From: an uncultured Sphingomonadaceae bacterium
GTDB lineage: Bacteria > Pseudomonadota > Alphaproteobacteria > Sphingomonadales > Sphingomonadaceae
Length of the DNA: 64,000 bases
Direction: 5' to 3'
Assembly: GCA_947488845.1 (NCBI GenBank)
Contig: CANLBM010000010.1
Location: 62,001 to 126,000, forward strand
Positions 52,957 through 61,186 of this stretch are shown here, piece after piece. Position numbers and translations under genes: made by a program. The notes beneath the pieces are model-generated. The model was not told the DNA's origin, did not search any database, and saw nothing but the letters and a program-made list of their open reading frames with translations. Numbering within the stretch: position 1 is the stretch's first letter; the number at the start of each line of letters is the position of its first letter.

Positions 52957-53007
52957 GTTTTCCTCTCCCTATTTTTATCAGGCGCAAGTGTTTTTAATAC
53001 GGCCAGA

Positions 53008-53736
53008 CTACGCGTGAGTAGTGTGAAGGTTCCGGCCCTTACGACTTCGCCGAAACGGCCATCGCTTAATGATGAGTAACAATCCAGAAAGAGCCATAGT
53101 CAGGCCGCCCAATGCAAAAATGACGAGCCACCAGCTGTTGAAATTCTCATGGTTTTTCCAGTCCATGATATGCAGACCCCAGAAGAAATCATAAACACGC
53201 CAAGTTGTGCTACGCACCGCTGCAATCTCGCCAGTCGATAGCGGAATATAGACAGAAACGTCATCCTCGGTATCAACTCGCCAAGCAGGAAGCGCGCCTC
53301 GATATTCTGTGGAGCCGGTCACAACCTTTTCGACGGCCGCAATATTGGGGCGACCGGTTATCCAAGCGCGAGACGTTATTAACCCGGCTTCTTTTGACGT
53401 TATTTGGCTACGTTTGATGCCCGTTTTGGCATCGTAAAGGAATGTCTCGCCTCGCCCATTTTCAAGTTCAGCAACAGGCCTGCCTAAGACACTACGGTAT
53501 CGCAAGGAAACCACGTTCCCCGATATTTCGCGACCCAAATTTTCAGGTGTCACTAGCCCAACAAGGCTATTGAGTTGTTCAGGCTCTCGCGCGACAAGAT
53601 GTTCGCTGCGGACCGTCTCGATTGGCACAACGCTCATAATAACGCCGCTTGCAAACCAGAGCAGCAACTGTGCACCGATAAAGAGCGCGAGCCATTTATG
53701 AATTTTACTCGCCCGTATATGGGTCTTTTGTGTCAC
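53008..53736 (-). CDS. PepSY domain membrane protein
   Basis: A 242-residue protein. GTG 53736 is chosen because GGAGGAG lies five bases before it; an upstream TTG would place that ribosome site inside the gene. It has an N-terminal membrane span (HKWLALFIGAQLLLWFASGVIM), a periplasmic PepSY-like region (RVDTEDDVSVYIPLSTGEIAAVRS) and a C-terminal span (WWLVIFALGGLTMALSGLLLII). Related proteins occur with iron reductases and copper genes and may reduce metals or assist transport. The function here is unknown. Confidence 0.8.
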   Translation of the reverse strand: MTQKTHIRASKIHKWLALFIGAQLLLWFASGVIMSVVPIETVRSEHLVAREPEQLNSLVGLVTPENLGREISGNVVSLRYRSVLGRPVAELENGRGETFLYDAKTGIKRSQITSKEAGLITSRAWITGRPNIAAVEKVVTGSTEYRGALPAWRVDTEDDVSVYIPLSTGEIAAVRSTTWRVYDFFWGLHIMDWKNHENFNSWWLVIFALGGLTMALSGLLLIIKRWPFRRSRKGRNLHTTHA

Positions 53737-53783
53737 GCTATCTCCTCCCAAAAAGGCATCGGTTTTATTGCTGTCTTGCCATG

Positions 53784-54257
53784 CTATTTCTTGGGCGTGC
53801 GGGAAGATGAGTGATATTGAGCAATTTTCCAGCTTTCGTCTCGTTTCACGAGAACCGCAGTGGCAACGCCTTGCCTTTCGATAATCCGGCCATCCTTTAG
53901 CACTATCGTATATGTATAGGTTTCCCAGGCGATTGCTGTTTCACCTATGACAGATATATCGATAGTCTCATTGTTGAATGTAAAGCTCTCAAACTCTTTG
54001 AGTTCAGGACTGAGATGATGGGCAAGATAATTGCTAAAGCTGCCCTCCGCTTTTCCATTTTCAAATACCAGCGCGTCATCCGTGAATAGGCGGGGCATAT
54101 TGGTATCATCGAGACTTTCTATGCCGCTTCGATATGCTTCGAGCGTGCTTTCAGGTGTCCCCATCATAGATGCAGATTCTGCGTCTTTATCGTGCGCCAC
54201 AGCTTGATAAGAAATTGTAGAAAGCGTCAAAATTAGCGCCAAACCAATATATTCCAT
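53784..54257 (-). CDS. NTF2-like (SnoaL/DUF4440) exported protein
   Basis: A 157-residue protein with a signal peptide (IGLALILTLSTISYQAVA) and a mature NTF2-like domain: STLEAYRSGIESLDDTNMPRLF, AIAWETYTYTIVLKDG and VLVKRDESWKIAQYHSSSR. This is the usual fold of small secreted DUF4440 proteins near copper genes. Its start is preceded by a run of nine G, whose 3' part probably acts as the ribosome binding site. Ligand or enzymatic role is unknown. Confidence 0.8.
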   Translation of the reverse strand: MEYIGLALILTLSTISYQAVAHDKDAESASMMGTPESTLEAYRSGIESLDDTNMPRLFTDDALVFENGKAEGSFSNYLAHHLSPELKEFESFTFNNETIDISVIGETAIAWETYTYTIVLKDGRIIERQGVATAVLVKRDESWKIAQYHSSSRTPKK

Positions 54258-54277
54258 ACTCCCCCCCCCTAAAAATA

Positions 54278-55435
54278 TTAGAACCAGAATCTAATCCCGA
54301 TAACATAATTGGTGACGCTGGGATCTTCTCCGCCCGCCCGCGCGTATCTGGCGCTTTGCCCAACTTTCCATTCCTGTTCGATGCCGATATAGGGCGCAAA
54401 CTCGCGGGCAAATTCATATCGTAAGCGTATTCCCAGTTCAGCAGCATCGATCCCCGCGCCAATCCCCAATTCAGGAACATCCTGCGCCGCAAGATTGAGT
54501 TCTGCGCGGGGTTGCAGGATCAGTCGCTGCGTTATGCGCTGGTCATATTCAGCCTCGAAGCGCGCAGTCAAATCGCCCCGGTCAGACAAAAATGCTGCCC
54601 CATCGATTTCGAACAGGTAAGGCGCAAGACCCTGTATTCCAATAACTGCATAGGTCCGGTCGCGCGGCGCAAAATCCTGCCTCACGCCCGCTTGCAAATC
54701 GAAAAATGGTGCAATGGCATGGCTCCATAGCGCCTGCACCTCTGCGCTTTCTATCTTTTCGCCGAAATTGCCTTCGCCTTCGCTCTTGAACCAGAATTTG
54801 TCGATATCGCCGCCATAATAGCCCTGACCGTCCCACAAGTAGCCGTTCTTGCCATCTCGCACACGATATTCAGCGCGATCAGCCATCACCCAAAGCGTTT
54901 TCATGCCGCCATTTTCCGCCGCCAGCTGCTTCCTGGAGCCGCTCATAGCGCCAGCTCCCCATATCGCATCGGCAGCACGCGCAGGCCCTCTACCAGCTTC
55001 GGGAGGAGGTGTTTCGTCAGCCATGGGCGCCGTCATATCGGCCATGTCATTACCTGGCATATCCATAGCTTCATGATCCATCTGGCCATGATCCATTGTC
55101 GAATGATCCATATCCGCCATCGCTGGCTGCTCGTCCATTTGACTATGATCCATGCTACCATGGTCCATCACCATTGGCGCTTCGGTGGGGACCGTGTTGG
55201 GAGGGCCGGGCTGAATTTTTGCAGGCTTGGCTTTTGGCGCAGCCTTGGCTTGTGGTTTGGCAAGCGCGGGCTTCGGCGCAACAGACGCAGGCTTGGGTTT
55301 TAGCGTTGGCTTTGGTTCGGGCTTTGCTTTTGGCGCGGGCATTGTCATCCCTGGCATGCTCATGTCATGGCCTTGATGTTGCGCCATTGCAGGTGCGGAT
55401 ACACCGACCGCGAGAATGATTATCAGCGATTTCAT
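54278..55435 (-). CDS. copB: CopB outer-membrane copper resistance protein
   Basis: A 385-residue protein with a signal peptide, a Pro/Lys/Ala-rich linker (about 35-80) and a Met/His/Asp-rich region with repeated MDHxxMDH units (about 90-140) that bind copper. The C-terminal half is a beta-barrel of the CopB family (SEGEGNFGEKIESAEVQALWSHAI, RQDFAPRDRTYAVIGIQGLAPY) ending in the outer-membrane signal FWF. It overlaps the CopA stop by 4 bp, so it is the second gene of the copAB unit. Confidence 0.92.
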   Translation of the reverse strand: MKSLIIILAVGVSAPAMAQHQGHDMSMPGMTMPAPKAKPEPKPTLKPKPASVAPKPALAKPQAKAAPKAKPAKIQPGPPNTVPTEAPMVMDHGSMDHSQMDEQPAMADMDHSTMDHGQMDHEAMDMPGNDMADMTAPMADETPPPEAGRGPARAADAIWGAGAMSGSRKQLAAENGGMKTLWVMADRAEYRVRDGKNGYLWDGQGYYGGDIDKFWFKSEGEGNFGEKIESAEVQALWSHAIAPFFDLQAGVRQDFAPRDRTYAVIGIQGLAPYLFEIDGAAFLSDRGDLTARFEAEYDQRITQRLILQPRAELNLAAQDVPELGIGAGIDAAELGIRLRYEFAREFAPYIGIEQEWKVGQSARYARAGGEDPSVTNYVIGIRFWF

Positions 55436-57255
55436 GCGTCCGCTCCCGATTGTGAGGCAACCGTGACAATCTGGAACATCCCTGCGTGCATGTGATAAAG
55501 CAAATGACAGTGAAACGCCCAGTCGCCCGGTTCATCGGCGGTCAGGTCAAAACTGGCGCTGCCGCCCGGTTGAACAATCACGGTATGCTTGAGCGGTTGG
55601 TTCTTTTGACCATTGACCAGTTCAAAGAAATGTCCGTGCAGATGGATCGGGTGCGCCATCATCGTGTCGTTGACGAGTTTCACCCGAACGCGCTCATTAT
55701 AGGCGAAGCGGATTGGTTCATCGGAGACGGCTGAGAATTTCTGGCCGTCGAACGACCACATATAGCGTTCCATGCTGCCGGTTAGATGGATTTCCATGTT
55801 GCGCGAGGCCTTGCGGTGGTCCGTGCTCGGGATCAGAGCCGCGAGCTGCTTGTAATTGAGGACACGGTGATCGACTTTGTCGAGTCCGATTCCGGGATCG
55901 CCCATGCGGTCCGCCGCATTCATTGAAACCATGTCTAGGCCAGGACCGACTTTTACATCGGACGGCAGCATCGACGTGTCGCGCATTTTCATACCGCTCA
56001 TGTCCACACCGGCCATGCCATCACCGCCGCTCATATCCATCCCGGGCATATCCATCTTGGCCATCTCATCAGCGCTCATCTTGCTGTGATCCATTTGCGA
56101 ATGGTCCATGCCGCTTGCTGGCGCACCACCCGATGCTCCATGATCCATGCCCGCCATCCCCATGTCAGCCATCGTCAGTATTGGCGGATCGCGCAGGGCC
56201 GGGACTTCGGCGCGCATTCCTGCACGGGGAACCAAGGTAGCAACGCCCATGCCCGAGCGGTCCATAGATTCTGCTACGAAGGTGAAGGCCTTGTCCGCGG
56301 TTGGCTGGACAACGACGTCATAGGTTTCTGCAACCCCGATCTGTAATTCATCGGTTTCTACTGGCATGACATTTTGGCCATCGGCCTGCACCACCGTCAT
56401 CGGCAGGCCTGGGATCCGCAGATTAAAGAAGGTCATTGCGCTGCCATTGATAATCCTAAGCCGCACCCTTTCTCCAGGGTTGAAAAGCAGTTCTAGATTA
56501 TCGGCAGGGCCGTGCCCGTTGATAAGATAAGTATAAGTTGCCGCCGACACATCAAGTATGTCGGTGGGTGACATCCGCATTTTGCCCCACATTCGGCGTT
56601 CTTTGCCGCTCAATTTGCGATCATCAGTGGCAGTGGTTTTCTGATAGTCAAAATAGCCATCAGCATGTTTCAGCTTCTTCATGATGACATGTGGGTGCAT
56701 CGGCGTAAATTCGCTGAGAAGGATGATATATTCGCGATCAAAAGCTACCGGGTCTGACCCTGCAGGATCGACGATGATTGGGCCATAATGCCCCATCTGT
56801 TCCTGCAGCCCCGAATGGCTGTGCCACCAATAGGTGCCGCTCTGGCGCACCTTGAAGGGCGCTGTGAAGGTCTCGCCGGGCTTGATACCGGGAAAGGACA
56901 CGCCCGGAACACCATCAAACTGGAAGGGAAGCAATATGCCGTGCCAGTGAATTGAGCTATCCTCATCGAGGTTGTTGGTAACATTCAGTCGGACATCCTG
57001 CCCCTCGCGTAACCTTACCAGCGGCCCCGGCACGGTGCCGTTCACCGCGATTGCATGACCGCTGCGTCCGCCCGTTGAAAATTGACCGCGTCCGATGGCA
57101 AGATCAATGCTTGAGCCTGAAACTTCGTCAATGCCCTTACGCACCGAACCTGCCATTGCTCCGCGTGCCCAAGCAGGCATGGAAGAGGAAAATCCGACCG
57201 CGCCGCCAGCAAGCAGAGCAGATGAAAGGAAGCGGCGACGGGGAAGAGAAAGCAT
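55432..57255 (-). CDS. copA: CopA multicopper oxidase
   Basis: A 607-residue periplasmic Cu(I) oxidase. A Tat signal (RRRFLSSALLAGGAVGF) precedes three cupredoxin domains. Copper ligands are visible in IHWHGI, YWWHSHSG, HPIHLHGHFFEL and HCHLLYHMHAGM (T1 Cys and Met). A Met/His/Asp-rich segment (about residues 380-425, MDHSQMDHSKM) is typical of the PcoA/CopA group. It is preceded by AGGAT and lies 52 bp downstream of the ECF sigma gene in the same orientation, which suggests co-regulation. Confidence 0.94.
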   Translation of the reverse strand: MLSLPRRRFLSSALLAGGAVGFSSSMPAWARGAMAGSVRKGIDEVSGSSIDLAIGRGQFSTGGRSGHAIAVNGTVPGPLVRLREGQDVRLNVTNNLDEDSSIHWHGILLPFQFDGVPGVSFPGIKPGETFTAPFKVRQSGTYWWHSHSGLQEQMGHYGPIIVDPAGSDPVAFDREYIILLSEFTPMHPHVIMKKLKHADGYFDYQKTTATDDRKLSGKERRMWGKMRMSPTDILDVSAATYTYLINGHGPADNLELLFNPGERVRLRIINGSAMTFFNLRIPGLPMTVVQADGQNVMPVETDELQIGVAETYDVVVQPTADKAFTFVAESMDRSGMGVATLVPRAGMRAEVPALRDPPILTMADMGMAGMDHGASGGAPASGMDHSQMDHSKMSADEMAKMDMPGMDMSGGDGMAGVDMSGMKMRDTSMLPSDVKVGPGLDMVSMNAADRMGDPGIGLDKVDHRVLNYKQLAALIPSTDHRKASRNMEIHLTGSMERYMWSFDGQKFSAVSDEPIRFAYNERVRVKLVNDTMMAHPIHLHGHFFELVNGQKNQPLKHTVIVQPGGSASFDLTADEPGDWAFHCHLLYHMHAGMFQIVTVASQSGADA

Positions 57256-57307
57256 ATGTGATCCTGATTACTAAACCGATATGCTTCTCAATACGGAGGA
57301 GACTCCT

Positions 57308-57886
57308 TCACCCCTCAAATTTTTCAGAAATTTCTCGCAGGCGATTGCGGGCACGGTAAATTCGCGTTTCGACGGCTTTCTCAGATATTCCGAGAATATG
57401 CGCCGCCTCGGCTTGGCTATTCTCGCCAAAAGTGACCAGAACAAACGGCTCACGCAATGTCGCTGGCAAGCGAGTGATCTCTTTTTGCATGACTTCAAGC
57501 GCCTGACGCGCCTGCAATTCTGCACTTGGGTCAGGTGCATCGTCAGCTACTATCATGCCAGCTTCATTGTCGCTGTGAAATTCAAAAAACTGCCTGATCC
57601 GACGTTTACGCAAAAGATCGCGGCATTTATTGACTGTAATCCGGGTGAGCCACGGAGAAATGGGTCGCGACAAATCAAAGCTGGCGAGCTTGAACCAAGC
57701 AGCTGCCAGCGCCTCCTGAACGGCATCTTCGGCATCTGAACTGTTGCCCATCATTCTCAGGGCGATATTTTGCAGCCGGGGCGCTTGCTGGTTCATCACA
57801 CGGTTGAATGCAGTTTTGCTACCTTTTGCAGCCTCTGCGATGAGCGCATTTTCCGGAACTTGCGCGTCAGACTGCGACTTTTGCAC
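57308..57886 (-). CDS. ECF sigma factor (CnrH-like)
   Basis: A 192-residue RNA polymerase sigma factor. Region 2 includes NIALRMMGNSSDAEDAVQEALAAAWFKLA; region 4 includes LREPFVLVTFGENSQAEAAHILGISEKAVETRIYRARNRLRE. It starts with GTG 57886 immediately before the sensor gene's stop. With the two upstream genes it matches the cnrYXH order (anti-sigma, periplasmic sensor, sigma). It likely transcribes the copAB genes that follow and its own operon. Confidence 0.88.
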   Translation of the reverse strand: MQKSQSDAQVPENALIAEAAKGSKTAFNRVMNQQAPRLQNIALRMMGNSSDAEDAVQEALAAAWFKLASFDLSRPISPWLTRITVNKCRDLLRKRRIRQFFEFHSDNEAGMIVADDAPDPSAELQARQALEVMQKEITRLPATLREPFVLVTFGENSQAEAAHILGISEKAVETRIYRARNRLREISEKFEG

Positions 57887-58324
57887 TTAATACCCTGCGG
57901 TCAGCGAGTTTGATACCCGCTCGTCAAACGCCCTTTGCTGGTCGGGATTTAACAAAGCGCGCATCTTGAAGAGATGTTCGACAGTGACTTTTTGTAACAA
58001 TCCCATTTGAACATGCACCGCTTCAATCGCGGTAGAAACCTTGGGGCCGTATTGATGTTCTTCTTCGATGGCAGCGGCAAGATCGGCATTGGCCGATCGC
58101 AGCGCGAGGTCCAGTGCCTGCCGCCTGATCCCGAAATCACTTTCCAGCTCTGCAAGCTGCTTCTCTTGTGCCTTATCAAGATCAAGCTCTTCGTGAACGA
58201 AGCTGTGGACCCCAACATTTTGGTCGTCGCTTTGGCTCCAGTGTTTGGCACCGAGGGAACCGATCCAGCCTGCGCCAAGCGCCAGCAGGACGAGAAGGAT
58301 AATTTGTATTGGTCCGAATTTCAT
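57887..58324 (-). CDS. CnrX-like periplasmic metal sensor
   Basis: A 145-residue membrane-anchored protein: one N-terminal span (IILLVLLALGAGWIGSLG) and a periplasmic four-helix hairpin. Starting at ATG 58324, residues His40, His44, Glu61, His117 and Met121 line up with the CnrX metal ligands His42, His46, Glu63, His119 and Met123, all shifted by two. That supports sensing of Ni or Co, or a closely related site. It would relieve CnrY-like inhibition of the sigma factor. Confidence 0.82.
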   Translation of the reverse strand: MKFGPIQIILLVLLALGAGWIGSLGAKHWSQSDDQNVGVHSFVHEELDLDKAQEKQLAELESDFGIRRQALDLALRSANADLAAAIEEEHQYGPKVSTAIEAVHVQMGLLQKVTVEHLFKMRALLNPDQQRAFDERVSNSLTAGY

Positions 58325-58337
58325 ATGCTCATCACCG

Positions 58338-58634
58338 TCACTGTGAAACGTGAAGAAGGTTGGCGGGCGAGTAATCCGCACCGCCAATCAAAGGGCTGGT
58401 TTGGTTCATCGCCAGCGCAGGCTGATCGGCCGTTCCAAACCCAGCGCCCAGCGCGGTCACGAACATCAGCGCCGCCAGTAGACTTTTCTGGCGCGAAAGC
58501 CGGCTGCTATTCATTTCGCCGACACGGAGCCAGACATCATTGTGGAAACCATCATCGCTTGCCAGCGCCTCGGTTGATTGATCGGCCCGCAAGCTTGCAA
58601 GCATCGCATCAAGTTTAGTGTCAGATAGCGGCAT
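58338..58634 (-). CDS. CnrY-like membrane anti-sigma factor
   Basis: A 98-residue protein with an acidic N-terminal cytoplasmic part (about 1-48, including LDAMLASLRADQ and DVWLRVGEM), a single span (about 51-67: LLAALMFVTALGAGFG) and a short periplasmic tail. Size and layout match CnrY/NccY, whose N-terminal helices wrap the sigma factor. Sequence identity to CnrY cannot be judged by eye, so the call rests mainly on synteny with the sensor and sigma genes 13 bp and about 450 bp downstream. Confidence 0.7.
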   Translation of the reverse strand: MPLSDTKLDAMLASLRADQSTEALASDDGFHNDVWLRVGEMNSSRLSRQKSLLAALMFVTALGAGFGTADQPALAMNQTSPLIGGADYSPANLLHVSQ

Positions 58635-58798
58635 TGATATTATCCCATTTCGTCGTTTCTGTTCTTTATACGCATGCTGGACAGCTTTGCCCTCGAAATT
58701 ATTTTTGAGGGGTGGCCATTATCGCTGCGTATTATTGGTTAGCGGTCATCAAGGACACGGCAATGCGCGACCTCAAATTTTTTACAGGAAGGGCTGAG

Positions 58799-59560
58799 AT
58801 GCCAATTAAGAAGTTTCGCAAATTTATGATGTGCATTGCAATTGGTCTCAGTTCGCTCAGCGTTCCTGCTCTTGCGCACGGCGATCCGACCGAGATGGGC
58901 GCTGGTCCGGGAACTGGCGCAGACCATCATGAAAAAGCTAACGGAGCCGGTGAAGCTGCGCAGAACGCCGATATGCAGGATATGATGGATGATGGCACGA
59001 TGCCGATGATACCCGATGGATCAGCCCCCGTGGCGCCGGAAGGCAACCACTTAGAAGGTATGGGTGACGGCCATGGAGGCATGATGGATCATAGCGAAGC
59101 GGCAGATAATAGTAATAAGAGCTTTGGTGAGCGCCTGTTCATCTGGCTGGGCAAACTTCATACGGTTGTCATCCATTTTCCAATTGCCATGATTGTTGCC
59201 GCGTTTGCAGCCGAAGCGTTTGGTGTTGCGCGCGGTAAGCCTGACTGGCGTTCGGCAGCGCGAATTATGCTCGTCATTGGTGCCCTGGGCGCAGTAGCCG
59301 CAGCGTTTTTTGGCTGGTTTGCTGGTGGTTTCTATCTTTATGACCGCAACCTGATCCTCACCACGCATCGCTATCTAGGAATGACCGTCGCAATCGGATC
59401 GGTGCTGTTGGCATGGGCCGGGCTACGCCGTTTTCACCACAATCGCAGCGAAGAAATACTGTTCGCCGTCTTGCTGGGCCTATTGACGATCGGCGTGCTG
59501 ATTCAAGCGTTTCTGGGCGGCACATTCATGCATGGCGGCATGAATCATATGAATTTCTAA
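58799..59560 (+). CDS. DUF2231 membrane protein with metal-binding N-terminus
   Basis: A 253-residue protein; ATG 58799 is preceded by AGGAAGGG. It has a signal peptide (MCIAIGLSSLSVPALAHG), then about 90 residues rich in Met, His, Asp and Gly (MQDMMDDGTMPMIPDG, HGGMMDHSEAAD), then four membrane spans of a DUF2231 domain starting LHTVVIHFPIAMIVAAFAAEAF. The Met/His region should bind copper. It is divergent from the cnrY-like gene and begins a run of copper-related genes on the plus strand. Confidence 0.82.
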   Translation: MPIKKFRKFMMCIAIGLSSLSVPALAHGDPTEMGAGPGTGADHHEKANGAGEAAQNADMQDMMDDGTMPMIPDGSAPVAPEGNHLEGMGDGHGGMMDHSEAADNSNKSFGERLFIWLGKLHTVVIHFPIAMIVAAFAAEAFGVARGKPDWRSAARIMLVIGALGAVAAAFFGWFAGGFYLYDRNLILTTHRYLGMTVAIGSVLLAWAGLRRFHHNRSEEILFAVLLGLLTIGVLIQAFLGGTFMHGGMNHMNF

Positions 59561-59615
59561 ACACGCCAAGCTCCAAATCGAGCAGATGGCTCGTTATTAC
59601 CCGAAGGAAAGATAG

Positions 59616-60083
59616 ATGTTCAATCACATCCGCAAACTGAAGAAAAACCCGCTTTTGGCATCGGTGCTCTTTGGCTTGCTCGCTGCCTGCACCAGCGCCG
59701 CTCAAGCTGCCCCGCTTGTGATGTTCCGCGACCCGGGCTGCGGCTGCTGCGAAAAATGGGCCGAGCATATTGAAACGAATATGAAACAGGATGTGGAAAC
59801 ACGGAACAGCCTAAATATGAGCGCTGTCAAAGACGCGAACGCAGTGCCGGAAACGTTGCGATCCTGTCATACCATGATTGTTGAGGGATATGTTATCGAA
59901 GGGCATGTGCCCGCCGATGCTATTGCCAAATTACTGCGGGAAAAACCTACTGGAGTGAAGGGCCTTGCCGTCGCTGGAATGCCGGTCGGCTCGCCTGGAA
60001 TGGAATATCAAAACCAAACCCAGCCTTATCAAGTTATAGCGTTTGGCGACAGCGGCCAACGCGTTTTCGCTAGTTACAATTGA
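59616..60083 (+). CDS. DUF411 (CopG-like) copper resistance protein
   Basis: A 155-residue exported protein with a lipoprotein-like signal (LLASVLFGLLAACTS). The DUF411 core is VMFRDPGCGCCEKWAEH, with a thioredoxin-like CGCC metal site, and RSCHTMIVEGYVIEGHVPADAIAKLL, with further Cys and His. GMPVGSPGMEYQ near the C-terminus is also conserved. CopG proteins shift copper between Cu(I) and Cu(II) in the periplasm. It lies between the DUF2231 gene and a small Met/His-rich protein. Confidence 0.9.
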   Translation: MFNHIRKLKKNPLLASVLFGLLAACTSAAQAAPLVMFRDPGCGCCEKWAEHIETNMKQDVETRNSLNMSAVKDANAVPETLRSCHTMIVEGYVIEGHVPADAIAKLLREKPTGVKGLAVAGMPVGSPGMEYQNQTQPYQVIAFGDSGQRVFASYN

Positions 60084-60108
60084 AATTTAAACCAAGAAAG
60101 GAAATATC

Positions 60109-60450
60109 ATGAAAAAGCTTACACTATTTTTGGGAGCCATGGCTCTGACGTCTGGCGGGGCGGTATTGGCTCATGACCATACGGCACCGAAAGCCGGCGC
60201 GCCTGCGATGCAGAAATGCGAAATGATGAAAGACGGTATGAAAATGCCGGGCATGATGATGAAGGGTGCCGATGGCAAAATGTCCTGCCAGATGATGGAT
60301 CACTCGAAGATGGACCACAGCAAAATGGATCACTCTAAAATGTCAGCCCCGGATGCGAGTGACAAAGCGCAACCAGCTATGGATCCGAAGATGGACCATT
60401 CGAAGATGGATCATAGCATGATGGAGCCCAAAAAAGACGCGCCTGAATAA
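60109..60450 (+). CDS. periplasmic Met/His-rich copper-binding protein with DHSKM repeats
   Basis: A 113-residue protein with a signal peptide (LTLFLGAMALTSGGAVLAH) and a mature part made almost wholly of Met, His, Asp and Lys. MDHSKM-type units occur at least four times (about residues 64-80 and 95-105). It lacks any fold-forming core and is probably a flexible Cu(I) chelator. AAAGGAAA lies before the ATG, 25 bp after the CopG-like stop. A bidirectional terminator follows. Confidence 0.82.
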   Translation: MKKLTLFLGAMALTSGGAVLAHDHTAPKAGAPAMQKCEMMKDGMKMPGMMMKGADGKMSCQMMDHSKMDHSKMDHSKMSAPDASDKAQPAMDPKMDHSKMDHSMMEPKKDAPE

Positions 60451-60453
60451 GAG

Positions 60454-60502
60454 AATAGTCTGGCTCGGAGCTCCGCTTTACGATTCTTCGGGCCAGACTA
60501 TT
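60454..60502. terminator. bidirectional terminator between converging genes
   Basis: AATAGTCTGGCTCG pairs with CGGGCCAGACTATT (14 bp with one G-T pair) around a 21-base loop. It lies between the stop of the Met/His-rich protein and the csoR stop, overlapping the latter's last bases. Short A/T runs lie on both sides. Confidence 0.7.
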
Positions 60503-60770
60503 TCCCCATCTTGCCGAACAGGTTCACCAATTCCGCAACTTTCTCTTTCTGGTCAGCTTTGCTGCCCGAGGTCAAAGCTTCCTCGACGCAATGATTGGTA
60601 TGGATTTCCAGAATTTTCATTTTGGTAGAGCGCAGGGCGGCTTCCATCGCGGAGAATTGCTGGAGGATATCGATACAATAGCGATCATCTTCCATCATTT
60701 TAGCTATTCCGCGCGCCTGACCCTCGATCTTTCGCATGCGCACGATTTCTTTGGTGAATTTGTCTGTCAT
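60498..60770 (-). CDS. csoR: CsoR-family copper-sensing repressor
   Basis: A 90-residue helical repressor. Cys32 (RYCIDI), His57 and Cys61 (EIHTNHCV) have the spacing of the CsoR Cu(I) site Cys36-His61-Cys65. Binding Cu(I) would release it from DNA. It is divergent from the DUF5676/P-type ATPase operon and faces a matching operator at 60849-60868, so it likely represses that operon and itself. Confidence 0.9.
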   Translation of the reverse strand: MTDKFTKEIVRMRKIEGQARGIAKMMEDDRYCIDILQQFSAMEAALRSTKMKILEIHTNHCVEEALTSGSKADQKEKVAELVNLFGKMGK

Positions 60771-60828
60771 GATGCCCTTATGCCAAATTTTGGAGCGTGA
60801 TCAATCTAAAGAAGCGGCGGCATCAACC

Positions 60829-60868
60829 TTGACACTTCGCCGCCTTACTACTATACCCCCCTATAGTA
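60829..60868 (+). promoter_or_regulatory. CsoR-regulated copper promoter
   Basis: TTGACA (60829-60834), 17-bp spacer, TATACC (60852-60857). The -10 lies inside the palindrome TACTATA-CCCCCC-TATAGTA (60849-60868), the classic CsoR-type G/C-tract operator. CsoR binding would block RNA polymerase. It drives the DUF5676-copper ATPase operon. Confidence 0.82.
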
Positions 60869-60898
60869 TATTTTGTTAATGATCAAGAGGAGCTAGAA

Positions 60899-61186
60899 AT
60901 GACGCATGTTTCAAACCGCAAACAAATCCTCATATGGGGCTGGACCCTGAGCCTGTTTTTGCTTTTCAGCTACCTCATCTGCATTGGCTTTGGTCTTTTA
61001 GCGCCGCAGTCAATGCATATGCATGAGTCTTGGGCGCCGTTGCTGCCCGGATTTGAGTGGCTGACTTTGCAAGGTTTTCTTGCAGGCGCGGTCGGTAGCT
61101 TTCTCTATGGATGGTATATTGCATTGTTGGTTATCCCGCTGCGCGCGTGGATAGGCCGCAAGGTTGCAGGTGCTGATCATGTCTGA
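60899..61186 (+). CDS. DUF5676 membrane protein
   Basis: A 95-residue protein with two membrane spans (about 10-36 and 58-85) separated by a loop with [15 protein letters not shown]. This matches the DUF5676 layout seen next to copper ATPases. AGAGGAG lies before the ATG. Its stop overlaps the ATPase start by 8 bp. A second member of the family follows the ATPase at 63651. Function unknown; a helper of copper export is plausible. Confidence 0.82.
   Translation: MTHVSNRKQILIWGWTLSLFLLFSYLICIGFGLLAPQSMHMHESWAPLLPGFEWLTLQGFLAGAVGSFLYGWYIALLVIPLRAWIGRKVAGADHV

Noticed and set aside
60109..60450. Short tandem repeats read as a CRISPR-like or DNA-level repeat
   Set aside because: The repetition is explained by MDHSKM coding units in a copper-binding protein.
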